This document shows positions 11,001 through 23,000 of a stretch of DNA of 64,000 nucleotides, one piece after another; the first letter of the stretch is position 1, and the number at the start of each line of letters is the position of its first letter. The notes below the pieces were generated by a model that worked only from the letters and a program-made list of their open reading frames with translations, was not told the origin of the DNA and made no database searches. The translations under genes were made by a program, and so were the position numbers. This stretch comes from Lineus longissimus (lineage: Eukaryota; Nemertea; Pilidiophora; Heteronemertea; Lineidae): contig NC_088320.1 in assembly GCF_910592395.1 (NCBI RefSeq), forward strand, positions 7,748,001 through 7,812,000, read 5' to 3'.

Positions 11001-14000
11001 TGCCTATCTTTCCTTCGTATCAAAGCGAGGCTTTTACTAAAAGCCTCGCTTTGATGTTAAATCATGGCGGCACACGATCAGCTGATTTATCGATTTGGAT
11101 TTATCTCGCATCTACGCTCTGAATATTGCCGCTAAGGACCCTCAAAAACATTTATAGAAGTAACTGAAATGATAATGAGGATACTAATATGTATTGCGTA
11201 CAGAACAGGCGAGTTAGCATCGGTGAACTATGCAAAGTGCATCGATATTCCCGATTTTTCTTTCGTGCAAAAATATAAAATGCGCCAACTTGGTTGCGAG
11301 CCAAAAAAGCCGTCAAAAGAAATGCGTTGATGGAAAAAATCTTGTGATCATTCGGTGGCTTCCTAGGGCTAGGCCATAGATAACACGCACCTTCGTATAA
11401 CGCGCACCCCCCCGATTTTAGGGCTTTCTTGGGTCAAAAAGCTGCGCCTGATACGCAGCAAAATACGGTAAAGAAGATGATGATAGAGAGAGACTTTAAA
11501 AGGACGAGAGGAGACCTTAAAGATGATGTCGAAAGGATACTTTAAGAAGACAATGACAGAGAAATACCTTAAGAAGGTGGGCGCCTTACTAGGTCATCCT
11601 GTTCAAAGTGTCTCCATGTACCTCGCTCAAAATCAAAGTACGGGGATCGCAGTTTCTCCATGGCTGCCCCCATTTCGCCTACACCCATTTCGCCTACATC
11701 CATTTCGCCTATTACCCATTTCGCCTACCCCCATTTCGCCTACCCCCATTTCGCCTATTCACCATTTCGCCTATTCACCATTTCGCCTACACCCACTTCG
11801 CCTATTCACCATTACGCCTACTCACCATTTCGCCTACTAAAAAGGAAAAGAGTGGTGTGCGCTGGACATTTGAACAATTTTACGAATTGTTGAGCTTGGT
11901 TTTTTTCCTTCATATTATAGCATATTTCCCAGTTAAACTTTACCATACTTTATCATTCCAACCCGGCCTCTTGAGACAAGACCACCATTGATTTTTTAAG
12001 CCTTTTTGCAGTTAAATTGTCACAGTTTGACCGCCTTGCATCAAATAATGCTTCGGGTTGTGAATCTGAAATTTGGATATGACATTCCAGACAGTCAGGC
12101 GAGTAAATGGTGAAATTTTATTAAAACTGGTGGTTGTCCACGAATTCTTTTTCTTCAAATTGGACAAATTTGAGAGACCATGATATTTCCACTGTTTTCA
12201 GCCAAATCATGACCCTACTCATGACCCTACTCAGTTCGTCTGATAGTATTTAGTTGGTATTTAGTTGGATAAACTGCATATTTCTAAAAGTGTTACAAAA
12301 TTCTGGCACCAATAGACATTTCAAATTAGACCAGAAGGCTGAAACATCTTTTGAATTTGAAGTCACTATCATAAAACATTTGAAATGATGTAGGCAAAAT
12401 GGGTAATAGGCGAAATGGTGAATAGGCGAAATGGGTGTAGGCGAAATGGTGAGTAGGCAAAATGGTGAGTAGGCAAAATGGGGAGTAGGCGAAATGGTGA
12501 GTAGGCGAAACGGGTAAATTTTGTAGGCGAAATGGGGATGAACCGCTGAGACCCTCACCCAATTCAAATCCCTTCTTAAAACACACTTGTTCAATCTTCA
12601 CTTCAAAAAATAGAGGAGGTAGCGCTTTGAGCAGGGTGACCTGGAAAGGCTCTTTACAAAGTCTATATTATTATTATTATTTATTATGTCATAGAGAAAC
12701 TTTAAGAAGATGATGACAGAGAGATACCTAAGATGATGACAGAGAGATACCTTAAGAAGATGATGACAGAGCGATACCTTAAGAAGATGATGACAGAGAG
12801 ATACCTCAAGAAGATGATGTCAAAGAGAGACCTTAAGAAGATGATGTCAGAGAGAGACCTTAAGAAGATGATATCAGAGAGAGACCTTAAGAAGATGATG
12901 TCAAAGAGTGACCTTAAGAAGATGATGTCAGAGAGGGACCTCAAGAAGATGATGACAGAGAGATACCTTAAGAAGATGATGAAAGAGAGAGACCTTAAGA
13001 AGATGATGACAGAGAGATACCTTAAGAAGATGATGTCAGAGAGAGACCTTAAGAAGATGATGTCAGAGATATACCTTAAGAAGATGATGAAAGAGAGAGA
13101 CCTTAAGAAGATGATGAAAGAGAGAGACTTTAAAAGATTATGTCAGAGAGAGACCTTAAGAAGATGATGTCAGAGAGAGACCTTAAGAAGATGATGTCAA
13201 AGAGAGACCTTAAGAAGATGATGTCAGAGAGGGACCTTAAAAAGATGGTGTCAGAGAGAGACCTTAAAGGGGTGTTCGCACAACCAGCCATTCAACCCAA
13301 CTGTTTTACCTTTCTTGGACGTCTAAACTGCACCTTCTCATTTCCTGTTCAAAAGTATGGCGTCAATCAGTTGGCTAGATTTGGCCTGATGAACATGTGG
13401 ACAATAGAGCCCGCAGTAGGGTTCCATCTGAAACTTGCATATGACCTGATGATGCATCAATTTCTTTGATACCGACTGAGGCGCAGGAAGGGCATTGTAT
13501 GGCTTGTAGGAAATTTTAGCTGCTGAAGTCAGAGAGAGACCTTTAGAAGATGACAGAGAGACCTTAAGAGTTGGGCATATCTTGCTGCTAGTAGTTGAGA
13601 AGTTACCTTCAAGAATATCGTTTGTGTTCTAGTCTCATGAATGGCATCCTCTGTACATCTTTTGTAGTTGATGTGTATGTATTCCTGGTCTGCTTGTGAT
13701 GCCGTGCATTGCTACTTTTTGTACATCTTGTAATTTACCTGGTAAAGCAGACGTCATCATCAGTTTTTTGGCAGAAGATACCGATTAGCGTCAGTTGTTT
13801 ACAAGGCAATGACCTCGAGCAAGTTTTCACCACTGTCTAGTCAATGTTGAAATGAAGTGATTAGAAGGTCAAGCCACATTTCAGTCACTGTGTTGAAAAT
13901 TCTGAGAAATATTCTCATTGTGAATAGGTGGCGCTTAGTGAAAATACAAAAAGTCAAATTACTGACAAATGCCTTCCCTTTTGTTCCAGTTTTTGGTGCC

Positions 14001-17000
14001 TCAGTGTGGCTGACTAACAAAAGAGTATATTTCACATTACCAATTTACCTCACTCGAACTCAAGGCTCATTTTGGTAGCTTTATGTAAGTAAAACAAAGG
14101 ATGCAAACAATACAAATTAAGCAGTTTGGAGATTGTCTGGAGCAGTAATGCAGAGATTGGCCCCTGGGGAGAAGTTGGTTAGCCATTGCTGATACTGGCT
14201 CTCTTGGGCAATTTGTGGTCAGTGCCTGGTAAGATGAGGATGGATGAATGAAAAAAGCTTTGTTATAATCCCCCAGTGGTACGTGATACCAAGCATCGCA
14301 ACTATGCGGAATATGAAATTCCTTGGTCCGTCCATAGTGGCAGCTGGAAAAAGAACAGACAACTTGCTTCAAAAATAAGTCCTGGAAAAAGAGTTGTTGA
14401 ATTTTCCGAAGGCCTTCTGGCAAAGTAGCTCCTAGTGTGGCAAAGAAATAATCTTGTATTGTTTAACAATATTTGCTTGGCCATTATTCCCTGGAACATA
14501 AGGGAGACCATTGGCAAAGCGCTTGTAGTGCTGGGCTCATAATCAATAGGTGATACCGGGTGCGGGCCAGGGGCACATTACAATGCCCAAATCCTGTGGT
14601 AGTGAAAGAGTTAATGTGTATTTTTTTGTGATTAATTAGCAAGATATCTTTAAATATTCTTATCTTGGTTGCGCAGACCTTGGTCGATGGTAAATACATG
14701 TTAGAGTTTTTGTGGTGTGTATACCTTGCAGTTGCAGAGAAGGTGATAAGGTGATGACTTCTTTACTCCGGGAATATCTAATTCACCGATAGCGTCTCAA
14801 TTGCTTGTAATATCTTCCTGATTGTTCCTGGCTGGGTGATGGCTGGCGAATAAATTGTTTCCAAAACATACTCTCCATCCATCAGATGAAGGTTTTTACA
14901 AGTTGATGATTTTCGGTAGTGTTTTTGCGAATCTACCTGGTGAAAGGTTGGTGAAAGTAACACGAGGTGATTTTTCCAAGAACTGACTCCTGTTCGAACA
15001 TCATGTAAGTTTTTAACAAACAAGGTTGTATTGTTTGTGATAAGTATGATCATCGACGTCTGTGCATCTGTAGCACTACCTGGTGAAAAACAATCCAGGA
15101 CTGGAAAAATAAACTGCAGAAGTGCCCTCAGGCATCCTGTCTGGTAATGCTGGGGCACCAAAAATCGGTAAAGTGTGACAGAACACGCCCAAATGAGTTC
15201 TCAAACCTCCACTCAAAAACTCAAACAATTTTACTATCTTTCTTTTTTGGGACACATAGCAGAGATTATAATCGCAGATGACAGCAATAAAAATCACTTG
15301 TTTGCACAGCGCTTTATGCAGCACTGCATACACTAGGGTAACTGGAGAAGTCCCGCATACATGTAGGCCAGTGACTTTGCATTGGCAATTTATTTTTGTT
15401 TGTTACCGTTTTACACAAACCATTGCCAGTTCATCTCAAGATACAACTCCGATATCTTTTCTGACCTGCCCACCGGACCTGTGAGTTACCCTGGGCTATG
15501 ATCTCCTCTTAACTTTGCTAATGATCATCTTTTAACAGTATCTTCTCTCGGGAAGAAAGTTAAGAGGCCAGTTTGAGCGCGTACATGAAGGTGCTTGTAT
15601 TGGCTGTATTTACTTTCGGAACTTGATAAATCGTTCGGAGGTTCCCACGCTGTCTGATCTTATCAAGGCCAGCCACATACCTATGTTCTACTGCCCACAA
15701 CATCTTACTTTATTGCCTTCAAGAAATGCTACCATTGACTAGGTTTGTACATGTTCAATGGGACCTCCCTTAGCGGACACCTCTCTATTAAGGACACTAT
15801 TTTTGGTCCCAAATTGGTTGTTTCCATTCAATTTAATCTCTCTAATCAGGACACCTCTCTATTAAGTACAGCACTTGTCAGTCCCGAGGGTGTCCTTAAT
15901 AGAGAGGTTCTACTGTAGTGTATTTGTATATCTGTCTACACAACAACAATGTTTTTTAGTACAGATTTACGCAATCCAAAATTTTCAAATTCAATTACAA
16001 ATTTCAAATTTTAACAAACGACGTATGCCCTTTGAAGCTTTTCAATAGCCTAAAAACCTTTGTTTTTAAAAGTGCACTGGATGCATTCTCTTCTTACCAC
16101 AGATTGCTTATTGGCATATCCGACCTAAAATCCAGACTCCATTCTTACCAATCACTTACTAAACTACCTAGCTCATATCTCCAGGCTAACTGATATTAGT
16201 GATAAAACAACATATTCTCTTGTTCAAGATCTTTTCCCAGCATGATCATCATTTCACCGAAAATTACTGACATGATAGGCAACAAAATTTACTCATCTTA
16301 TAATCTACCAATAGAACCATTCCCCTGTAGGACGTGGGTCAAATACAAAAAGGTGTCATTTGTGACTTCAGCATTTCGGGGGCAACATGTAAGTAAAAAT
16401 CCTCTTATCATGATAATTTAGGATAACATGGCATAATTTTTAATTTCCTACAAAAATAGTTGCACGTTCACCTGTTGTACTGACTTTATCATGAGAATAT
16501 CATGCAGTAACATGGTGCATTATACAGGGCACTTATTTTAGTTTATAATTTCACTCCTGCTGCCTTTAGGCCTGCCACCTAGGAGGCAGCTCTTGAACTA
16601 AAATTATTCCCTCGGTTTAGAGCAGTTGAAATGATTTTCTTGTAAAAATAAAACTAATGTCAATATATCTTGGGTAGACCCCCAAACTGCCCTCTTTCCA
16701 GAGCGCAGCTTTGGCCCTCTCTTCGAGTGGGACTGCACGCCCCATTACAAAATGGATCTGCCACTGAATCAGGTCTAAGAGTATGGTATATAACACTGAC
16801 ACGAGTCAGCAAATCATTTAATAAACCTTAGTTTATGTTCGAGGTGTGTTTAGTCCTCCTGACTTAATTTCGTTAACTGAAGGAAAACAACCTGAAATGT
16901 TAAGAAAATAACAAGAAAGTAGGATATTTAGCAATGTTATCACACAGGTAAATAAAAATCATGATAACTGTGTAGGAAAACCTGTTGTAAAAATGTAAGA

Positions 17001-20000
17001 TACTGAATTCCGTTTTTAGGAGATCAATGATGGGATCTGACAGCCTGTTAAGCGTGGGAAGAACACTCTTCATCCCAAATCTGCATGAAGAACATATTTT
17101 TCGAAGGTCTGGCTAGGGGTGGGGAGGGGGCTATAACCCCGGGCCCCCCTCCCCACAAGTGACCAATTACAAGCCTGAAAATCCAAAATTGTTTGCTCTT
17201 TCGTTATTTCCTTCGTTGTTATTCCGTTTATTCCTCCTGCTGTTGATGCAGTTTTACCGAATTTCATCCTGAATTCATCAGCTCTCGTGAGTTGTGACTA
17301 AAATGTAACTCGATATTTTGAATTTTGACCATGGGACTGGGTGCAAAGATGCATGATTAGCTGATATGCATGTAAGGCAGTCCTTGGAATGTGAGTTAAA
17401 AGCAAGGTTCCTTGTATCAGTTGTTCATACCAGGGCAAGCAGAAGACCCTACCAAGTGAGAAACATGAGTAGCTTGAGTGGACTCCACCTCTGGCCAAAG
17501 ACGGAGTCATTAGGGCAATAAATCCAATTAGCACCTAACCGTAGTGGCAAGCAAAAACGCTCATCCCCCTTGGATGAGGAATACGCCCTGGAGAACACAT
17601 CCGAATGCAGAGTGATCACTGGAGAAGAAGAAGAAACTGGTAAGGGAACTGAACGAGATGTTACCCATTACGATATCTAAGCTGTAGTTGGCTACCTTGG
17701 AAGTTTCAACCAGCCATAGTCCTCCCATTCCATTTTACAGTTTCACTTGCACTTTTCAAGTGCTATTTTAACCTCAAGGCTGAACATTATGTCTGGCAGT
17801 TTGAACAGGTGTAAAATGAATGGTGAGAGGATAGAACGAGCTCTCCAGGTGCCGAAGTGAAACGCAAGTGTCGAATCTATGACTTACGAGTCAGTAAGTG
17901 CAGAGTGCGAAAAAGCACATGACCTCTTTCATTTAAGAAATTTGTTCAGGTGGAAAATGAAATTTAAAAGAGAGAATTGAATCAGGGTTACTTTTCTTGA
18001 TTAGCATGTCTTGTCTATCAAGACTGGGGTATCTCTCGTTCGTTCAGAAAGGTGGTTGAACTTGGAGGAAACATTGACTTCGAGTGCAGAATCATGATAT
18101 CTAGAATCATTACAAAGATACTAGACCTATCATCATTTCCTTATTTCATTGAAGATAATCCAATGGACATATTAGGGGATAGTCACAACCGACACTCCAA
18201 AAATATCTTTGGAATTGACCATGATATCTTGAAAAATTCTTTGAACTTTGACAAGTGTTTTGAGTGATCAGGGCCATGACTCTTTTCTCTGAGTCAGGAA
18301 TTCCCTGATTTGGTCAGTTCTGTGTTTGGACCTGTGATTGGGAGAAGGTGGTAGGCTAATCACTTCTGTATTCGACCTGTGATTGGGGGAAGGCGGTAGG
18401 CTTGTCACTTCTGTGTTTCGACCTGTGATTGGGAGAAGGCAGTAGGCTTGTCACTTCTGTGTTTCGACCTGTGATTGGGTGCAGGAGGTTTGGTAGTTGC
18501 ATTTAGAAAATATTTCAGCAAGGCTACATAAACCTTGTGAGCAACTGTTGACAGGACATAAGAAATGTTAAGAATATCAAATATTTTGAAATTCACTTCA
18601 AAGAAATACTCATGTAAAGATGGCAGCACAATACACAGTCTCCTAAAGTCTGTTTTTACAATCTTATGCTGAAGAACTCGCTAATTGCAGTTCAAAAGAT
18701 CTCGGCTTTCTTAAAACACCTGCTCAGAGAATGAGACAGATCGATCTAGCTCTCAGACTTGGCTTACTGGACTTTGCACAACAAAACGAAATGAAAGAAA
18801 CGAAATGGTCCCTAGGTTTCATTCCCTTTTCATAATATAGAGCCTCTCCAACATGGGGCCATGGTTATATTGGGAGTCATAATTGATTGTTAAACAAAGG
18901 CCAAACGTTGCAATAGCTACATGTGACCCGCACAGCAAAACTAGGCACAAGACGCACAGAAGTTGAGCCTAAATGACACCTGGGATAATGGAAGAAATTG
19001 ATGTGCTCGGATTTCACAAAAGGTAGGCAACAGTGAAAATTAACAACCAGCCTGTCTCAACCTGCCAAGCTCAGAGCAACATGCACCGGGTTTTGCACAT
19101 ACAGATAGACACAGGCTGTAATGTGCATTGTTGGTAGCAAAAACTGACGACCTGTCCCGTTTCATTGCTCAAAGTCCAGTAAGCCTGCAGACATACCTTC
19201 CTGAAGGGTTATAAAATGAGCTATTAACACCACCGACATACAGAGGTATTTTGGGGTGAGCCTGCCTCCTGTTCCCCATCCATCATTAATATTGCCACAG
19301 CAACAATAGATCTTCCTCGAGTTCAACTCTTCATCATTGTACCATAATTCAGTACCATCAGTCATTACCATAATTTACATTCATATTGCAAAAATATTAT
19401 AAGAACAAAAGTATGCAACCCTGTGGCAAAGGCTGGTACCATGAAAGCTTGTCAGCCCTCCTGAGTTATTTTAAGTTTAAAGGGAGTATAGGCAGCAGCT
19501 AGGTAGGCATGATAAAGTTAGACAAAGTCGCCAACAGGGGTCTCTTCTATCTCACAGTACTTCGAAACTACTCTTGCTTGTACGAGGAATATATTTAATG
19601 CTGAATCAAACATGACCCAGTACCCTTTTACTGTGCATATCAGTTTCCAGAAGGTGGCCAACATTTTTCTTATTTGTCAGAATTTCTATAATTTCCGAAT
19701 CTTACAACACTTCAATGTTTTTGACCAGACTAAGGCTTGTAGGGCAAAGAAACACACATCAACACATCAACAGTGCAGGGACAAAGCTAGGGACCTCATG
19801 ACTCCAGCCACTGCCCCATAGTCTCTTCAGAAGAGACAATTTTGAAGTGGAGTAAATGTCTTCTGGTATCTTGAACATTTCTCTCAATTGTCATCAACTC
19901 TTTACTTTCAGAATCTTACAACACATTTCTGATCGGTACCAATTTATACACCTGCGTGGAGAGAGAAGTTGGACAAAGAGACCTCTCTAAAGTCTTGTGC

Positions 20001-23000
20001 CGACTTTGGGGGATCGAACTAGAGACCTCATGACGACTTGTTAGAGGCCGGAGCCACTACACCACCATGGCCATCCTTTTCTGCTCCAAAGGGACAATTC
20101 TGAAAATATTCACGGGCATCTTGAACATATCTTTTATTTGTCAGAATTTCTATACTTTCAGGATCTTACAACACTTCAACACCACACCAGAAGAGTATAG
20201 CATCATCTTCACGTCTGGTGCGACAGCTAGTTTAAAACTGCTGGCGGAAAGCTTTGACTTTGTCGGGGATCTTTCACAAAGATCAGGAACTAGGTCACTG
20301 GATAGTGACGAGACAGCCGTTCTCAAAAACGCAGATGAGAATGACACTGAAAGGGGTGTGCAATGTGAAGATGGTGGGTCATCGCAAGGGGTCAAACACT
20401 GTCCCAGCACTAATAATGTTGCTGCCAAAGATATTCCCATTAAAAACAATAATCAGTTCGGAGTAAGAAAAAAAGAGTTCAAAGAATGTGAACTTGGTTT
20501 CCTCTCAGATAATTCAAATGCAATTGGCACGAATGGATGTCTGTGTTATGTACAGGACAGTCATACGTCGGTTGTTGGTATGCGGGAAGTGGCAACCAGT
20601 CGGGGTGCTGCCGTCTTCTGTTTGGCCGAAAAGATCATTGAAGAAGTATTTACTTCCAGTCAATGTGATGAGAAGCACCCTGATAGCGCAGGGTCTGGAG
20701 ACCATGCTAGAGTGACCTCTCAAGGTTGCTTAGGTCATGGACAGCTGACCTTGGGTAAAGGGGAATCGACCCAGAGGTCAGAACTTGGGTTGAAGGTCAT
20801 CCCAAATGATAATGCTCCTGAAACATCTGTGATACAGAATGGAAATAATTGTAATACAGAAACTTATCAAAAGCTCAATAAAAATGCTGCCATAAGTGTG
20901 AGGGAAAGGTCAAGGTCAGAACCGATAGAAAGTGTCAAGGTCAGACAGCAATTCCAAGGTCAGAGAATGGTGACCTCTGGGAATGGACTGTTTGTCTTTC
21001 CACCGCAGAGTAACTTTTCTGGACAGAAATACCCGTTAGATTGGATCGGGTGTGTGCAGAATTGCATGATGGGATGTGGATCATGTGACAGGTGGTACGT
21101 CGCATTGGATGCTGCCACGTTTGTCGCGACCAATCCATTAGATCTGAGCGTATGGCAGCCAGACTTCGTGGTGCTGTCATTCTACAAGATGTTTGGATTC
21201 CCAACAGGCATCGGTAAGTATGGTTGAAGGGGAGACAAGACCACTAATGAATATTCATAGGTTGGAGGGTCGAGGCCTATCAATTAGACGAGTGCATGTT
21301 TTTTACTCTCAAGTACATATTTGGAGAGGTATTGAAAAAATATTTGCTGTGGCAAGTCTACAGATATAAAGAAATTATTTGATGAAAAAATTAATTTCGA
21401 ATTTTGCTAATTGGGTAATAGGGGCGTGTTTTGAGTTTTTTCTGCCAGTTGGCTGAAAACAGTGGAAATATCAAAGTCTGTCTAATTTGTCGATTATAAA
21501 AAAATTTCCGTGGTCAATCACCAATTTCCATCGCACCAGTTACTCGCAAGACTAACCCGTATATCATATCCGAATTTCAGTTTCACTACTTGACGCGTTC
21601 TTTGATGCGTCGCGGTCAAACATTGACAATTTAACTGCTAAAAGGCTTAAAAAATCAATTGTGGTCTTGTCTCTATTTACACTACATTTTGGGTCAATAT
21701 AGTGAAAAATTTGAATGTGCTCAAATCACTCTAATTCATTTAGAATATTGTATTGCTGATGATTTAAGGTCAAAACAAGCTAAAATAATGAGAAAAAAAC
21801 TTAATTTGACCCAAATAAGAGTCAACCTAACCCCGGTCTAAGTTTGGTTTCATTTTTACAAGTCTTGTTGTGTTGCCATTCATTTTGTAATTTCTTTGAA
21901 ACTACTCAGGCCTTGATTCTGAAAGTTGTGCCCAAAGCAGCAAAGATATTCCTAAATCACATCCTAAATTTTCAGCTCCATAGCTTGCTTATTCTGGCCA
22001 GGGCAGGTCTTTGAATTTGGTGCTGTTGGCTGCAAAATCATGACTTTTTGTCGATTTTGTCCTCTTTCGTCGCTTTGGCACAGTTGTACCACTCTTTGAA
22101 ATGTCTCTCATTTCTCCAAAAATGTCCAGATATGACTTTCCTTTGTTGGAGAGTTGTGGGATGTCATCTACATTAGTTTGAAAAAAATTTCCAAATGTTA
22201 ACCCCTGAAATGTACCTTCATTGAGACAAGACCACTAATGAATATTCATAGGTTGGAGGGTCGAGGCCTATCAATTAGACGAGTGCATGTTTTTTACTCT
22301 CAAGTACATATTTGGAGAGGTATTGAAAAAATATTTGCTGTGGCAAGTCTACAGATATAAAGAAATTATTTGATGAAAAAATTAATTTCGAATTTTGCTA
22401 ATTGGGTAATAGGGGGCGTGTTTTGAGTTTTTTCTGCCAGTTGGCTGAAAACAGTGGAAATATCAAAGTCTGTCTAATTTGTCGATTATAAAAAAATTTC
22501 CGTGGTCAATCACCAATTTCCATCGCACCAGTTACTCGCAAGACTAACCCGTATATCATATCCGAATTTCAGTTTCACTACTTGACGCGTTCTTTGATGC
22601 GTCGCGGTCAAACATTGACAATTTAACTGCTAAAAGGCTTAAAAAATCAATTGTGGTCTTGTCTCAGGGCTGAATGTCATTGCGGGTGACACCTAATGTT
22701 ACCCAGGTTCAGAACAACCAAGTCCGAGCTGGGTTGCTGTTCTATAACACCTTCCTTGTACATGTAATGTATTGTTGTTTCAAAAATTTGTAGCCATGCT
22801 GTATTTGTTGCAATCACTGATGCATTGTGTAAAAAATACGTACACCATCAGTCTGTGAAAGTAATGGTGACATGGGCCAAGACTAATAAAATGAGCCTGT
22901 CCCCTCGACTGAATGAGCTTGAGCAAGAATTTGATGTAGCGCCACTCATAGCGGACGCTCTAGTGATTGTAGCTGGTACGTAATTACCCCATGGCATTGT

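Larger units (their letters stand above)
10640..13570 (+). repeat. 27-bp satellite (aagaagatgatg-tcagagagagacctt), interrupted
   Basis: The unit encodes the repeated peptide KKMMSERDL or KKMMTERYL in one + frame. The purest tract is 12690-13270; worn tracts lie at 10640-10880, 11471-11580 and 13525-13570. Two insertions split it: the MITE at 10883-11468 and an insert from about 11581 to 12685. The frame is open for 144 codons at 12733-13167, but it sits in a MOCOS intron, lacks splice context and changes frame between tracts. I treat it as a satellite, not a gene. Confidence 0.9.

Noticed and set aside
11608-11991. Open frame of 127 codons with FAY/PFRL repeats
   Set aside because: Translation of the ccatttcgcctac minisatellite; all three frames are open for the same reason.
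12733-13167. Open frame of 144 codons (KKMMSERDL repeats)
   Set aside because: Pure 27-bp satellite inside a MOCOS intron, with no non-repeat domain or splice context.
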